From Pseudolabrys sp. (GTDB lineage Bacteria; Pseudomonadota; Alphaproteobacteria; Rhizobiales; Xanthobacteraceae): 64,000 nucleotides of DNA. A model generated the notes under the pieces. That model had not been told where the DNA came from, ran no database searches, and was given only the letters and a program-made list of their open reading frames with translations. Location: contig JAFIGS010000017.1 of NCBI GenBank assembly GCA_017849615.1, forward strand, positions 434,001-498,000, read 5' to 3'. A program made the translations under genes and the position numbers. Each line of letters begins with the position of its first letter. Positions within the stretch are counted from its first letter, which is position 1. Below are positions 52,633 through 61,239 of this stretch, one piece after another.

Positions 52633-52660
52633 AATAGGTAGTACCTATTTGTAATAGGTA
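52633..52660. promoter_or_regulatory. Palindromic operator plus extra half-site before the antitoxin gene
   Basis: AATAGGTA-G-TACCTATT is a perfect 17-bp palindrome at 52633-52649, and a third copy of AATAGGTA follows at 52653-52660, 15 bp before the ATG. This is the expected form of an autoregulatory site for a toxin-antitoxin operon. A TTGAAG at 52619-52624 could be the -35 element. Confidence 0.65.
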
Positions 52661-52675
52661 CATTGAGTTTCTGTC

Positions 52676-53047
52676 ATGTCCAAATACGAAGCGCTCGGCC
52701 AGTTCCTGAAGGCCCAAAAGGCCCAATTGGTCCCGATGACTTTTGCGCAGATCGAGCAGGTCATCGGCGCGGCGCTGCCGCCTTCCGCTCACAAGCACCG
52801 GCCGTGGTGGAGCAACAATGGCTCGAACAGCGCGCTGACGCGCGTCTGGCTGGATGCCGGCTTCAAGAGCGAGCAGGTTGATATGGAGGGGCAGAAACTC
52901 ACATTTCGCCGTGTCGAGGCCGAGAAAAAGACCGTTGCCAATTCAACCGGCCGCCATCCGTTGTTCGGCGCGATGAAGGGCACAGTCATCATTGCCGAAG
53001 GCACCGACCTTACCCAGCCGGCGGACCCGGACTGGGGTGACCTTTGA
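52676..53047 (+). CDS. Putative antitoxin: DUF7662-like N-terminal domain with VapB/AbrB-type toxin-binding tail
   Basis: The 123-residue protein has two parts. Residues 1-80 (MSKYEALGQFLKAQKAQLVP, MTFAQIEQVIGAALPPSA, HRPWWSNN, ALTRVWLDAGF) match a small domain frequent in bacteria that I know as DUF7662. Residues 93-123 (RHPLFGAMKGTVIIAEGTDL, then PADPDWGDL) resemble the C-terminal tail by which VapB/AbrB-type antitoxins wrap PIN toxins. The gene overlaps the PIN-domain gene by one base (TGATG) and follows a palindromic operator. Therefore it is a good candidate antitoxin, even though it lacks a canonical AbrB or RHH domain. Confidence 0.7.
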   Translation: MSKYEALGQFLKAQKAQLVPMTFAQIEQVIGAALPPSAHKHRPWWSNNGSNSALTRVWLDAGFKSEQVDMEGQKLTFRRVEAEKKTVANSTGRHPLFGAMKGTVIIAEGTDLTQPADPDWGDL

Positions 53048-53460
53048 TGCAGCCTATTCTGCTGGATACGTGCGCCGCCATCTGGATGAGCACCGACCAA
53101 CCCGTAAAAGCACAAGCAGCAGCGTTGATGAATTCCGCTTACAGCGAAGGCTCACCCGTTTTTGTTTCGCCCATCACCGCCTGGGAAATTGGGTTACTCG
53201 TTTCACGAAACAGGCTGAGCCTTCAGTTTTCGCCGCAAGTATGGTTTTCCCGGTTGTTCGCCTCATCCGAAATTACCCTCGCCGAGCTGCCGCCGGACCT
53301 GTTCATCGCCTCGTCGTTTCTGCCCGGCAAGCCACCCCGCGATCCGGTCGACCGCATCATTGCCGCGACCGCGCGGCACCTCGGCGCGACATTGATCACG
53401 CGCGACAGCGCCCTGCTCGGCTATGCCAAGCAGGGCCATCTCAGCGCGATACCGTGCTGA
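53047..53460 (+). CDS. VapC-like PIN-domain ribonuclease toxin
   Basis: The 137-residue PIN-domain protein opens MQPILLDTCAAIWMS. Acidic active-site residues are Asp7, Glu47 (AWEIG), Asp99/Asp102 (PRDPVDRIIAATA) and Asp120 (ITRDSALLGY). It should cleave RNA unless held by the antitoxin encoded immediately upstream. The pair overlaps by one base. The stop is directly adjacent, with no spacer, to the stop codon of the convergent dehydratase gene. The DTCAAIW start matches the VapC subgroup found with AbrB-like antitoxins. Confidence 0.87.
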   Translation: MQPILLDTCAAIWMSTDQPVKAQAAALMNSAYSEGSPVFVSPITAWEIGLLVSRNRLSLQFSPQVWFSRLFASSEITLAELPPDLFIASSFLPGKPPRDPVDRIIAATARHLGATLITRDSALLGYAKQGHLSAIPC

Positions 53461-55188
53461 TCAATGAATCTCCGGCTCCGGCACCTGCCCGGGGCGGCTG
53501 AGGAAATCGAAATCGCAGCCGTCGTCGGCCTGACCGATATGGTCGGAGAACAAGGCGCCGTACCCACGTGGGTAACGTGGCGCCGGCTTGGCCCATGCGG
53601 CCTTGCGGCGCGCCAGTTCCTCATCCGACACATGCAGATGAATCTTGCGCGCCGGGATATCGATCTCGATTTCGTCGCCGGTCTGCACGAAGGCGAGCGG
53701 ACCGCCGACGAAACTTTCCGGCGCGACGTGAAGGATGCAGGCGCCGTAGCTCGTGCCGCTCATGCGCGCATCAGAGATGCGCACCATGTCGCGCACGCCT
53801 TGCTTCACCAGTTTCTTCGGGATCGGCAGCATGCCCCATTCCGGCATGCCGGGGCCGCCCTGCGGGCCGGAGTTCTTCAATACGAGAATGTGGTCGGCGG
53901 TGACGTCGAGATCGTCGCGCTCCACTTCGCGGGCCATGTGGTTGTAATCCTCGAACGCGATGACCTTGCCGCGGTGCTTGTGCAGGCGCTTCTCGGCGGC
54001 CGACGGCTTCATCACGCAGCCGCGCGGCGCGAGATTGCCGGTAAGCACCGCCGTGGCGCCGTCGCGCGACACCGGATCGTTCAGCGACTTGATGACGTCC
54101 GGCTTGTAGACCTCGGCGCCTTCGATGTTGTCGCCAACGGTCTTGCCCGTGACGGTCATGGCCGACAGATCGAGCACGCTGCGCAGCTGGCTCATCAGGC
54201 CGCGCAGACCGCCGGCATAGAAGAAATCTTCCATCAGATAGGCGCCGGACGGGCGCACATTGGCTATCACCGGCACTTCGCGCGACAATTCGTCGAAGCG
54301 GCTCATCTCGAGCGGGATGCCGGCGCGGCGGGCGATGGCGATGAGATGAATGATGCAGTTGGTCGAGCCGGCCATCGCCATGTGAACCTTGATGGCGTTG
54401 TCGACGGATTGCTTGGTGATGATGTCCGACGGCTTGAGATCGTCCCACACCATCTCGACGATACGGCGGCCGCTTTCCTTGGCGGCGCGCGGGTGGTTCG
54501 AATCCGGCGCCGGGATCGACGACACGCCGGGCAGCGTGAAGCCGAGCGCCTCGGCGACCGCCATCATGGTGGCGGCCGTGCCCATGGTCATGCAGGTGCC
54601 GAAGGAGCGCGCGATGCCGCCTTCGATCTCTTCCCACTGCGCCTCGGTGATCTTGCCGGCGCGCTTCTCGTCCCAGTATTTCCAGGTATCCGAACCCGAG
54701 CCGAGCACCTCGCCATGCCAGTTGCCGCGCAGCATCGGACCGGCCGGCATGAAGATCGCCGGCACGTTCATGCTGATCGCGCCCATCAGCAGGCCGGGCG
54801 TGGTCTTGTCGCAGCCGCCCAGCAGCACGGCGCCGTCGATCGGATGGCTGCGCAGCAGCTCCTCGACTTCCATGGCCAGCAGGTTGCGGTAGAGCATGGT
54901 CGTCGGCTTGACGAAGGATTCCGACAGCGACAGCGCCGGCAGTTCGATGGGGAAGCCGCCGGCCTGCAGTACGCCGCGCTTCACTTCCTCGGCGCGGGTG
55001 CGCAGATGGACGTGACAGGGGTTGATGTCGCTCCAGGTATTGATGATGCCGATGACCGGCTTGCCCGCCCAGTCCTCGGTGTCGTAGCCGACCTGGCGCA
55101 ATCGCGAGCGGTGGCCGAACGAACGCAGGTCGGTGACGCCCAGCCAGCGATGGCTGCGCAGGTCTTCAGGACGCTTCTTGGCGGACAT
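53461..55188 (-). CDS. IlvD/Edd-family dehydratase, pentonate (L-arabinonate) type
   Basis: The 575-residue iron-sulphur dehydratase has cysteines Cys58 (INPCHV), Cys126 (GGCDKTTPG) and Cys199 ([13 protein letters not shown]), spaced as in characterised L-arabinonate dehydratases with a [2Fe-2S] cluster (59/127/200, as recalled). It should convert a sugar acid to a 2-keto-3-deoxy acid. ATG 55188 is used; an upstream frame adds 18 residues. It lies downstream of the TAXI-TRAP genes on the same strand and 10 kb region contains an RraA-type protein and FadR-type regulator, which fits sugar-acid use. Confidence 0.9.
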   Translation of the reverse strand: MSAKKRPEDLRSHRWLGVTDLRSFGHRSRLRQVGYDTEDWAGKPVIGIINTWSDINPCHVHLRTRAEEVKRGVLQAGGFPIELPALSLSESFVKPTTMLYRNLLAMEVEELLRSHPIDGAVLLGGCDKTTPGLLMGAISMNVPAIFMPAGPMLRGNWHGEVLGSGSDTWKYWDEKRAGKITEAQWEEIEGGIARSFGTCMTMGTAATMMAVAEALGFTLPGVSSIPAPDSNHPRAAKESGRRIVEMVWDDLKPSDIITKQSVDNAIKVHMAMAGSTNCIIHLIAIARRAGIPLEMSRFDELSREVPVIANVRPSGAYLMEDFFYAGGLRGLMSQLRSVLDLSAMTVTGKTVGDNIEGAEVYKPDVIKSLNDPVSRDGATAVLTGNLAPRGCVMKPSAAEKRLHKHRGKVIAFEDYNHMAREVERDDLDVTADHILVLKNSGPQGGPGMPEWGMLPIPKKLVKQGVRDMVRISDARMSGTSYGACILHVAPESFVGGPLAFVQTGDEIEIDIPARKIHLHVSDEELARRKAAWAKPAPRYPRGYGALFSDHIGQADDGCDFDFLSRPGQVPEPEIH

Positions 55189-55207
55189 GGTTGTTACTTC
55201 TTGGGGC

Positions 55208-57127
55208 TCACGAGGTTTTTGCCGGCGCGGGCTGCGCGGCATTGCGCCGCGCGATCATCTGGGTCGCAACTACCACGATTGCGATCAGCGCGCCAATAAG
55301 GTCGGTTTCGAGACCGGGCTTGATCAGCAACAGCCCGCCGGCAAGCAGCAAAACGCGCTGCCAGGCCGAGGTGGCGGTGATGAAATAGCCGTGCAGGCCG
55401 CCGGCGAACATCAGGATGCCGAAGGCCGACGTCAGGAACGCCGAGATGACGGTCGGCCAGTCGCCGATCATCAGCAGGCCCGGCTCGTAGATCACCATGA
55501 ACGGCACGATGAAGCCGGCGGCGCCGATCTTCACCGCCGCGAGGCCCGCCTTCCACATATCGGCCTTGGCGATGCCGGCCGCGGCGAACACCGCCAGCGC
55601 CACCGGCGGCGTGATCGCCGACAGCACCGCGAAGTACAAGGCGAACATGTGCGCGGCCGGCGGAATGACGCCGAGCTTGATGATGGCCGGCACCAGGAGC
55701 GCGGTCATGATGATATAGGCCGGCGTCGTCGGCATGCCCATGCCGAGAACGATGCCGGCGATCATCGTCAGGATCAGCGCGAGCACCAGCATATGCTCGG
55801 ACAGGTGCACGACGAACTGCGTGAACACGATGCCGGCGCCGGAGAGCGTCACCACGCCGATCACGATGCCGGCGCAGGCGCAGGCGGTGGCGACGCCGAG
55901 CGCGTTGCGCGCGCCGTCGACGAAGGCGTCCAGCAGGTTCTTGATGTTGCAGTAATGGCGCGTGGTCTTGCGCAACGCCGCCACGGGGAAGCAGGCCAAA
56001 GTGCCGACCAGCGCCGCCATCGGCGCGCTGTAGCCCGAATACATGACGACCAGGATCAGGATCACCGGGATGAACAGGTGGCCGCGCACGCGCAAGGTCT
56101 CGCCGAGACGCGGCAGCTCCGAACGCGGCAGGCCCACGAGGCCGCGGCGCTTGGCCTCGAAATGCACGGCGGCAAAGCACGATACGTAATAAAGGATGGC
56201 GGGGATGATCGCCCAGATCACCACCTGGCCGTAGGACACCGCGAGAAACTCGGCCATCACGAAAGCGGCCGCGCCCATGATCGGCGGCATGATCTGCCCG
56301 CCGGTCGAGGCGGTGGCCTCGACGCCGGCGGCGAAGTGCGGCGGGAAGCCGGCGCGCTTCATCAGCGGGATGGCGATCGGCCCGTCGACCATGACATTGG
56401 CGACGGCGCTGCCCGAGATGGTGCCGAACAGGCTCGACGACACCACCGACACCTTGCCCGGGCCGCCGGCCTGGCTGCCGGTCAGGCTCATGGCGAAATC
56501 CATGAACAACTGGCCGGTGCCGGTGCGCTCCATGAAGGAGCCGAACAGCACGAAGATGAGCACATAGCTCGCCGACACCGACAGCGGGATGCCGAAGATG
56601 CCTTCGGTGGTCATGTAAAGCTGATCGAGCATCCGCATCGGCTCGAGTTTGGCGAAGAACAGCCCGTAGATCAGGAACACGATCGCCGTGACCGGCAATG
56701 CCCAGCCGATGACGCGCCGCGTCGCCTCGAGCACGACGAGCGTCATGATGACGCCCATGACCATGTCCGTCGTAGTCAGCTCGTCGATGTAGAAGATACG
56801 GTTGACGATGTAATCGTAGTTGACGAACAGATAGATGATCGGCGTCGCCGCCACCGCCATCAGCACATAATCGAACACCGACGGCAGCGATAATCTCGCC
56901 TCGCCCTCGACCTGCGCGCCCTGCGCCAGCTCCATATCCTCGGTCTTGGAGCCGAACCTGAACAGCAGGAACACCAGCACGACCGCGAACAGAAGATGCG
57001 TGCCGCGGTACAGCACCGCTTCCGGCGCGCCGAAAGCAATGGCCCAGATGTGATAAACCGCCATCGCGATGGCGATGACATAAAGGGCGAGCCGCAGAAG
57101 CCCGCGATAACTGGTGTCGATCCGCAT
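55208..57127 (-). CDS. TAXI-type TRAP transporter fused permease (DctQM-like)
   Basis: The 639-residue membrane protein is a fused small/large TRAP permease of the TAXI type with many hydrophobic segments. The large-subunit part has the repeated [20 protein letters not shown] and [20 protein letters not shown] signatures. It works with the solute-binding protein encoded immediately upstream (65 bp) to import a carboxylate by Na+ symport. It is followed by the sugar-acid dehydratase gene on the same strand, 19 bp away, indicating one transcription unit. Confidence 0.92.
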   Translation of the reverse strand: MRIDTSYRGLLRLALYVIAIAMAVYHIWAIAFGAPEAVLYRGTHLLFAVVLVFLLFRFGSKTEDMELAQGAQVEGEARLSLPSVFDYVLMAVAATPIIYLFVNYDYIVNRIFYIDELTTTDMVMGVIMTLVVLEATRRVIGWALPVTAIVFLIYGLFFAKLEPMRMLDQLYMTTEGIFGIPLSVSASYVLIFVLFGSFMERTGTGQLFMDFAMSLTGSQAGGPGKVSVVSSSLFGTISGSAVANVMVDGPIAIPLMKRAGFPPHFAAGVEATASTGGQIMPPIMGAAAFVMAEFLAVSYGQVVIWAIIPAILYYVSCFAAVHFEAKRRGLVGLPRSELPRLGETLRVRGHLFIPVILILVVMYSGYSAPMAALVGTLACFPVAALRKTTRHYCNIKNLLDAFVDGARNALGVATACACAGIVIGVVTLSGAGIVFTQFVVHLSEHMLVLALILTMIAGIVLGMGMPTTPAYIIMTALLVPAIIKLGVIPPAAHMFALYFAVLSAITPPVALAVFAAAGIAKADMWKAGLAAVKIGAAGFIVPFMVIYEPGLLMIGDWPTVISAFLTSAFGILMFAGGLHGYFITATSAWQRVLLLAGGLLLIKPGLETDLIGALIAIVVVATQMIARRNAAQPAPAKTS

Positions 57128-57192
57128 GCCGCCCCCACCCGGTCAGAAATAGAAAACGCCGGCCGCTCCGCTAGCGGCCGGCGCCCCGTAGT

Positions 57193-58143
57193 TCAGTTGG
57201 TCGCAACCGTGATGCCGGCTTCCTTGTAGTATTTGGCGGCGCCGGGGTGGAACGGCACGCCGATATCCTCGGCCATCGCCTTTGGCGTCAGCCCCGACAT
57301 CGACTTGTTGACCGCGGCCATCGACGCGATGTTGCCGGCCATCGCCTTGGTCATCGCATAGACCATGTCGGCCGGCAGCTTGCACGACGCCACGATATGC
57401 GTCGCATAGCCGATCACCTTCACGTCGGCGTCCTGCTTGGCGTAGGTGCCCTTCGGAATGGTGACCAGGGTGTAGCCTGGGTTCAGCTTGCGCATGCTCT
57501 CGAGCTGATCGCCGAGATCGAGAATCTTGACATCGCGCGCGGCCGCCAGATCCATCACCGAGCCGGACGGAATGGTGGTGCCGAGACCGAAGGCCACGGC
57601 GTGGCCGTCCTGCATCTGCGTGACCGAGTCCGTGTACGACACGAAGCTCATCTTGACGTCGCTGTAGGACATGCCGTTGACCTTCAGCAACTGGCCGGTG
57701 ATCAGTTCGCCGGTGTTGCCGCGCTGCTGCGTGGTCACGCCCTTGCCCTTGAGGTCCTTGACCGACTTGACCCCGGAGTCGGCGTTGACGACGAGCTGAT
57801 AGTACTGCGGATAGAGCGTCGCGACGTTGCAGACATTCGTTGTCGGCTTCGGGAACGGTGCGGAGCCCTTGAGGCCATCGACGGTCGAGATCGAGTTGCC
57901 GAAGCCGACATCGGCCTTGCCCTCATCGATGCCGCGCACATTGGCGATGCCGGCGCCCGGCAGCGACTGCACATTGAGGCCGGGCACGGCCTTTTCCCAC
58001 ATATCCTTGAGCTGGCCGCCGAGCGGCACCCAGACGCCGCCTTGCGGGCCGGTCATCAGCTTGATGTCGGCGGCCGCGGCCGGGGCGGCCAGACCGAAAC
58101 TGACGCCGACAACAGTGGCGAGAATCGAAAACGTGGTCTTCAT
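57193..58143 (-). CDS. TAXI-type TRAP transporter solute-binding protein
   Basis: The 316-residue protein has the signal peptide MKTTFSILATVVGVSFGLAA, cleaved near AAAAD. The TAXI-family body starts IKLMTGPQGGVWVPLGGQLK and includes VRGIDEGKADVGFGNSISTV and a C-terminal VPFHPGAAKYYKEAGI. It should deliver the substrate to the fused permease. ATG 58143 follows GGAGACAACG; the longer open frame to 58389 is rejected because it would not encode a signal sequence at its start. It is the first gene of the minus-strand unit. Confidence 0.92.
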   Translation of the reverse strand: MKTTFSILATVVGVSFGLAAPAAAADIKLMTGPQGGVWVPLGGQLKDMWEKAVPGLNVQSLPGAGIANVRGIDEGKADVGFGNSISTVDGLKGSAPFPKPTTNVCNVATLYPQYYQLVVNADSGVKSVKDLKGKGVTTQQRGNTGELITGQLLKVNGMSYSDVKMSFVSYTDSVTQMQDGHAVAFGLGTTIPSGSVMDLAAARDVKILDLGDQLESMRKLNPGYTLVTIPKGTYAKQDADVKVIGYATHIVASCKLPADMVYAMTKAMAGNIASMAAVNKSMSGLTPKAMAEDIGVPFHPGAAKYYKEAGITVATN

Positions 58144-58340
58144 CGTTGTCTCCTCCATGCCCGTCATTTTTTGACGTACGGGACTTTTGCGAGCCGCCTT
58201 GCTGGCGGCTTCGGTTTTCCTCGGTCCGACCTTACTGGGCGTCCGGGCCCCTGCACAAGGGTAATTTACAACTCTTGACAACATTGCCGCAGCGGGACCA
58301 AGTGTGTGCGGCAAAGCGACAAACCGTGACGGGGACGGCC

Positions 58341-59051
58341 ATGAAGGAAACGACCAGGAACAAGCTGATGGCGGTCTCGACCGCGACACTGACCACCGTG
58401 TTGTTCAAGCGCGGATTCCGGAACACGTTTATCGCCGGCATTCACCGCATCAATGCGGGCGAGAAGCCGAACATGGTCGGCCCCGCCTATACGCTGCGCT
58501 ACATTCCGGCGCGTGAGGATCTCGACCACCTCGGCGTTTTCGAGGATCGCAGCCACCCGCAGCGCAAGGGTGTCGAGGAATGCCCGCCCGGCGCCGTCTT
58601 CATGGTCGACAGCCGGCGCAACCCGTCGGCGGCATCGGCCGGCAACATTCTGCTGACGCGCCTGTGGAAACGCGGCTGCGCCGGCATCGTCAGCGACGGC
58701 GGCTTCCGCGACACGCCCGAGATCGCCGCCATGCCGTTCCCGGCCTATCACTCCCATCCCGCCGCCCCGACCAACCTCATCAGGCACCACGCCGTCGATC
58801 TCAACGTCCCCATCGCGTGCGGCGAAGTCGCGGTCTATCCTGGCGACATCATCGTCGGCGATGCCGAAGGCGTTGTCGTCATCCCGGCGAACATCGCCGA
58901 CGATGTCGCCGACGAGTCCTTCGAACAGACCGCGTTCGAAGACTACGTCCAGGAGCAGGTGATGGCCGGCAAAAGTATCTTCGGGATCTATCCGCCGTCG
59001 CCGGAAGCGAAGGAAGATTTCGCGCGCTGGCGCAAGGCCAGGAACCGGTAG
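58341..59051 (+). CDS. RraA family protein (HMG/CHA aldolase-like)
   Basis: The 236-residue product belongs to the RraA superfamily. The segments GNILLTRLWKRGCAGIVSDG, FRDTPEIAAMPFPAYHS and GEVAVYPGDIIVGDAEGVVV are the family landmarks; the D-x-E-G-V-V-V-I-P run is shared with 4-hydroxy-4-methyl-2-oxoglutarate aldolases. Such proteins cleave 2-keto-4-hydroxy acids or decarboxylate oxaloacetate; RNase-E-regulator function is limited to some enterobacteria. Near a sugar-acid dehydratase and TRAP importer an aldolase-type role is plausible. It diverges from the TAXI-TRAP unit. Confidence 0.85.
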   Translation: MKETTRNKLMAVSTATLTTVLFKRGFRNTFIAGIHRINAGEKPNMVGPAYTLRYIPAREDLDHLGVFEDRSHPQRKGVEECPPGAVFMVDSRRNPSAASAGNILLTRLWKRGCAGIVSDGGFRDTPEIAAMPFPAYHSHPAAPTNLIRHHAVDLNVPIACGEVAVYPGDIIVGDAEGVVVIPANIADDVADESFEQTAFEDYVQEQVMAGKSIFGIYPPSPEAKEDFARWRKARNR

Positions 59052-59064
59052 AGGCGCGACGCAG

Positions 59065-59802
59065 ATGCCGACGGACCGCTCCACACCGGCGACCGAAGCG
59101 TCCGGTTCGACATGGAGCGAGGCAAAACGCAGCGCCCTCATCTATCAGCGCATCTTCGAGGCCATTGTCGCCGGCGAGTTCGCGGTGAACGCCCGGCTGC
59201 CGTCGGAGACGGACCTCGCCTCGCGCTTCGGCGCGTCGCGGCCGGTGGTGCGCGAGGCGCTGGCGCGGCTGCGCGATGACGGCGTCATCGTTTCAAGGCA
59301 GGGCTCCGGCAGCTACGTGAAACGCCGCCCCGACGTCGCGGTTCTCAACCTGTCGCCCGGCGGTTCGATCGACGACATTCAGCGCTGCTTCGAATTCCGC
59401 CACGGGCTCGAAGGCACCGCCGCCGCGCTGGCGGCCGAGCGATGGGAAGACGCCGACCTTGCCGAAATCCGCGCTTCCTTCGCGGCGCTGGAGGAGGCCA
59501 TCAAGAATGTGGAACTCGGCGTCGAGGCGGACGAGCGCTTTCATGCCGCCGTCGCGCGCGCCACGCATAACCCCTATTACGTATCGGTACAGTCCTCTTT
59601 GCAGCCGCACATCCGCTATGGCATGAACGTGAACCGCAATCTGTCGTTGTTGCGCGCCGCCGAGCGGGTGCGTCTGGTGCAGGATGAGCATCACGCCATT
59701 CTCGAAGCGATCGCCAAACGCGACCCTGAAAAAGCCCGCGACGCCATGCAGCTTCACATCGCCAACGCGCGCCGGCGCATGTTCGAGGGCGTGACGGCGT
59801 GA
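59065..59802 (+). CDS. GntR-family regulator, FadR subfamily (FCD domain)
   Basis: The 245-residue protein contains a winged helix-turn-helix (SETDLASRFGASRPVVREAL, then ARLRDDGVIVSRQGSGSYV) and an FCD domain with helices holding metal-binding histidines (DERFHAAVARATHNPYY and AIAKRDPEKARDAMQLHIAN). It follows the RraA-type gene by 13 bp and overlaps the EamA-type gene by 4 bp as GTGA. It likely controls the divergent TRAP/dehydratase unit and its own operon in response to a sugar-acid metabolite. Confidence 0.9.
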   Translation: MPTDRSTPATEASGSTWSEAKRSALIYQRIFEAIVAGEFAVNARLPSETDLASRFGASRPVVREALARLRDDGVIVSRQGSGSYVKRRPDVAVLNLSPGGSIDDIQRCFEFRHGLEGTAAALAAERWEDADLAEIRASFAALEEAIKNVELGVEADERFHAAVARATHNPYYVSVQSSLQPHIRYGMNVNRNLSLLRAAERVRLVQDEHHAILEAIAKRDPEKARDAMQLHIANARRRMFEGVTA

Positions 59803-60743
59803 CGACCGCAACCCCTCCCGCGGCCGGCGCGCGGCGGTTTTTCGGATTGGCCGACAATCCCTATCTCCTGCTGGCGCTGACCTCGCTGTTCTGGTCTGGC
59901 AACCACGTCGTCGGGCGCGCCATTGGCGGACATGTGCCGCCCTTCGCCATCTCCACCCTGCGCTGGCTCATTCCGTCGCTGCTGCTCTGGTTTTTCTACC
60001 GGCGCACGATCGTCAATGACTGGCCTGCGATGCGGGCATCGTGGAAGATCCTGCTGTGGCTGGGCATCACCGGCGGCACCATGTTCACGTCGCTGCAGTA
60101 TGTCGGCCTGCAATATACAAGCGCGCTCAACGTGTCCGTGCTCAACTCACTGACGCCGGTTCTGATCGTCGCCACCGGAGCGCTGCTCTTTCGCGATCCG
60201 GTAACGCCGCTGCAATCCATCGGCATCGTCACGTCGCTGCTCGGCGTGCTCGCGATCATCGCGCGAGGCGATATGGCGACCTTGCTCCACATGACATTCA
60301 ACGGCGGCGACATCCTCATCGTGTTCAACATGATGCTGTTCTCGGTCTATACCGCCTATTACCGGCTGAGGCCGCGGGTCAGCCCGATCAGCATCCTGTT
60401 TGCATTCGGCGCCGTTTCGGCGCTCGGCAGCCTGCCCTTTGCAATCGGCGAGAGCCTGTCCGGCTACACGTTGCAGGCGGACTGGCAGACGGTCGCCGCG
60501 GTGCTGTATGTCGCGTTCTTTCCGGGGCTGCTCGCCTATGCTTTCTGGAATCGGGGCGTCGAATTGCTTGGCGCCAATCGCGCCGGCCCGTTCCAGCACC
60601 TGATCCCGCTCTATTCGGCGATCCTGGCAAGCACGTTCCTCGGCGAACGGCTCCATGCCTTTCACATCCTCGGCTTTGCGCTGATCATCGGCGGCGTATG
60701 GATGGCCTCGAGCAAGGGCAAGCCCGCCGCCGAGAAGGTCTAG
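59799..60743 (+). CDS. EamA-family (DMT) transporter
   Basis: The 314-residue protein has ten hydrophobic segments in two five-helix halves and begins MTTATPPAAGARRFFGLADN from a GTG overlapping the regulator stop (GTGA). Features of the DMT/EamA superfamily are SLFWSGNHVVGRAIGGHVPP and FFPGLLAYAFWNRGVELLGA with ILASTFLGERLHAFHILGF in the second half. It should export a metabolite or sugar-acid-derived product. Translational coupling to the GntR gene suggests shared control. Confidence 0.9.
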   Translation: MTTATPPAAGARRFFGLADNPYLLLALTSLFWSGNHVVGRAIGGHVPPFAISTLRWLIPSLLLWFFYRRTIVNDWPAMRASWKILLWLGITGGTMFTSLQYVGLQYTSALNVSVLNSLTPVLIVATGALLFRDPVTPLQSIGIVTSLLGVLAIIARGDMATLLHMTFNGGDILIVFNMMLFSVYTAYYRLRPRVSPISILFAFGAVSALGSLPFAIGESLSGYTLQADWQTVAAVLYVAFFPGLLAYAFWNRGVELLGANRAGPFQHLIPLYSAILASTFLGERLHAFHILGFALIIGGVWMASSKGKPAAEKV

Positions 60744-61239
60744 GTACCCAAGGACCGCACGGTCCGCCGCCTTCGGCGCGAGCCCGGAACTGCGCAGAGA
60801 ATAAGTTTCGTCGTCCGAACGCCGCCACAGAGGCAAATTGCCGTGTTCGCCCTGCCTGCGGCACGGCGGTTCTTATTTTTCCGCCGATGTTGACGGGCAT
60901 GGGGGCCTGTGGCGATCTGCATCCAGCGGATCGGCGATGAAGGCCGGTCAGTTCGCATTGTAGCTGGAACCCATGTCCCTCGACGCCACCATCCTCTGTT
61001 GTTGTAGCGGCCCCCTCGCCGCCATTGGCGTCTGAGACGCGCGATAGCGCGCCGATCTCGTTCCCGCTTTCTGCCAGACCACCGAATTTTCCGCGCGGCA
61101 CAGGGCTGCCGGGCCGCCATTCGACCTTCCTCCGAGGCCACCCGTCTTGAGCACAACCTCCCATCTGTCGGATAACCTGACCTTCCGTTCGAGCGACTGG
61201 CTTGAACCGCGCTCCAGGACTTCGACAGGCAAAGCCAAC
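60744..61239. other. Gene-free region upstream of metN
   Basis: In this roughly 500-bp stretch no coding gene of the usual codon pattern was recognised; the open frames here lack family motifs and have arginine-rich composition. A TTGACG at 60890 might be part of a promoter. I looked for SAM-II or SAM-I riboswitch elements because the operon downstream is of methionine type, and did not recognise one, though I could not run a covariance search. Confidence 0.45.

Noticed and set aside
53464-56893. Long plus-strand open frames (611 and 586 codons) across the dehydratase and TRAP genes
   Set aside because: Compositions are those of antisense frames; the minus strand has clear family motifs over the same range.
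60744-61239. SAM-II or SAM-I riboswitch before metN
   Set aside because: No recognisable core sequences or pseudoknot pairing seen by eye; a covariance search could overturn this.
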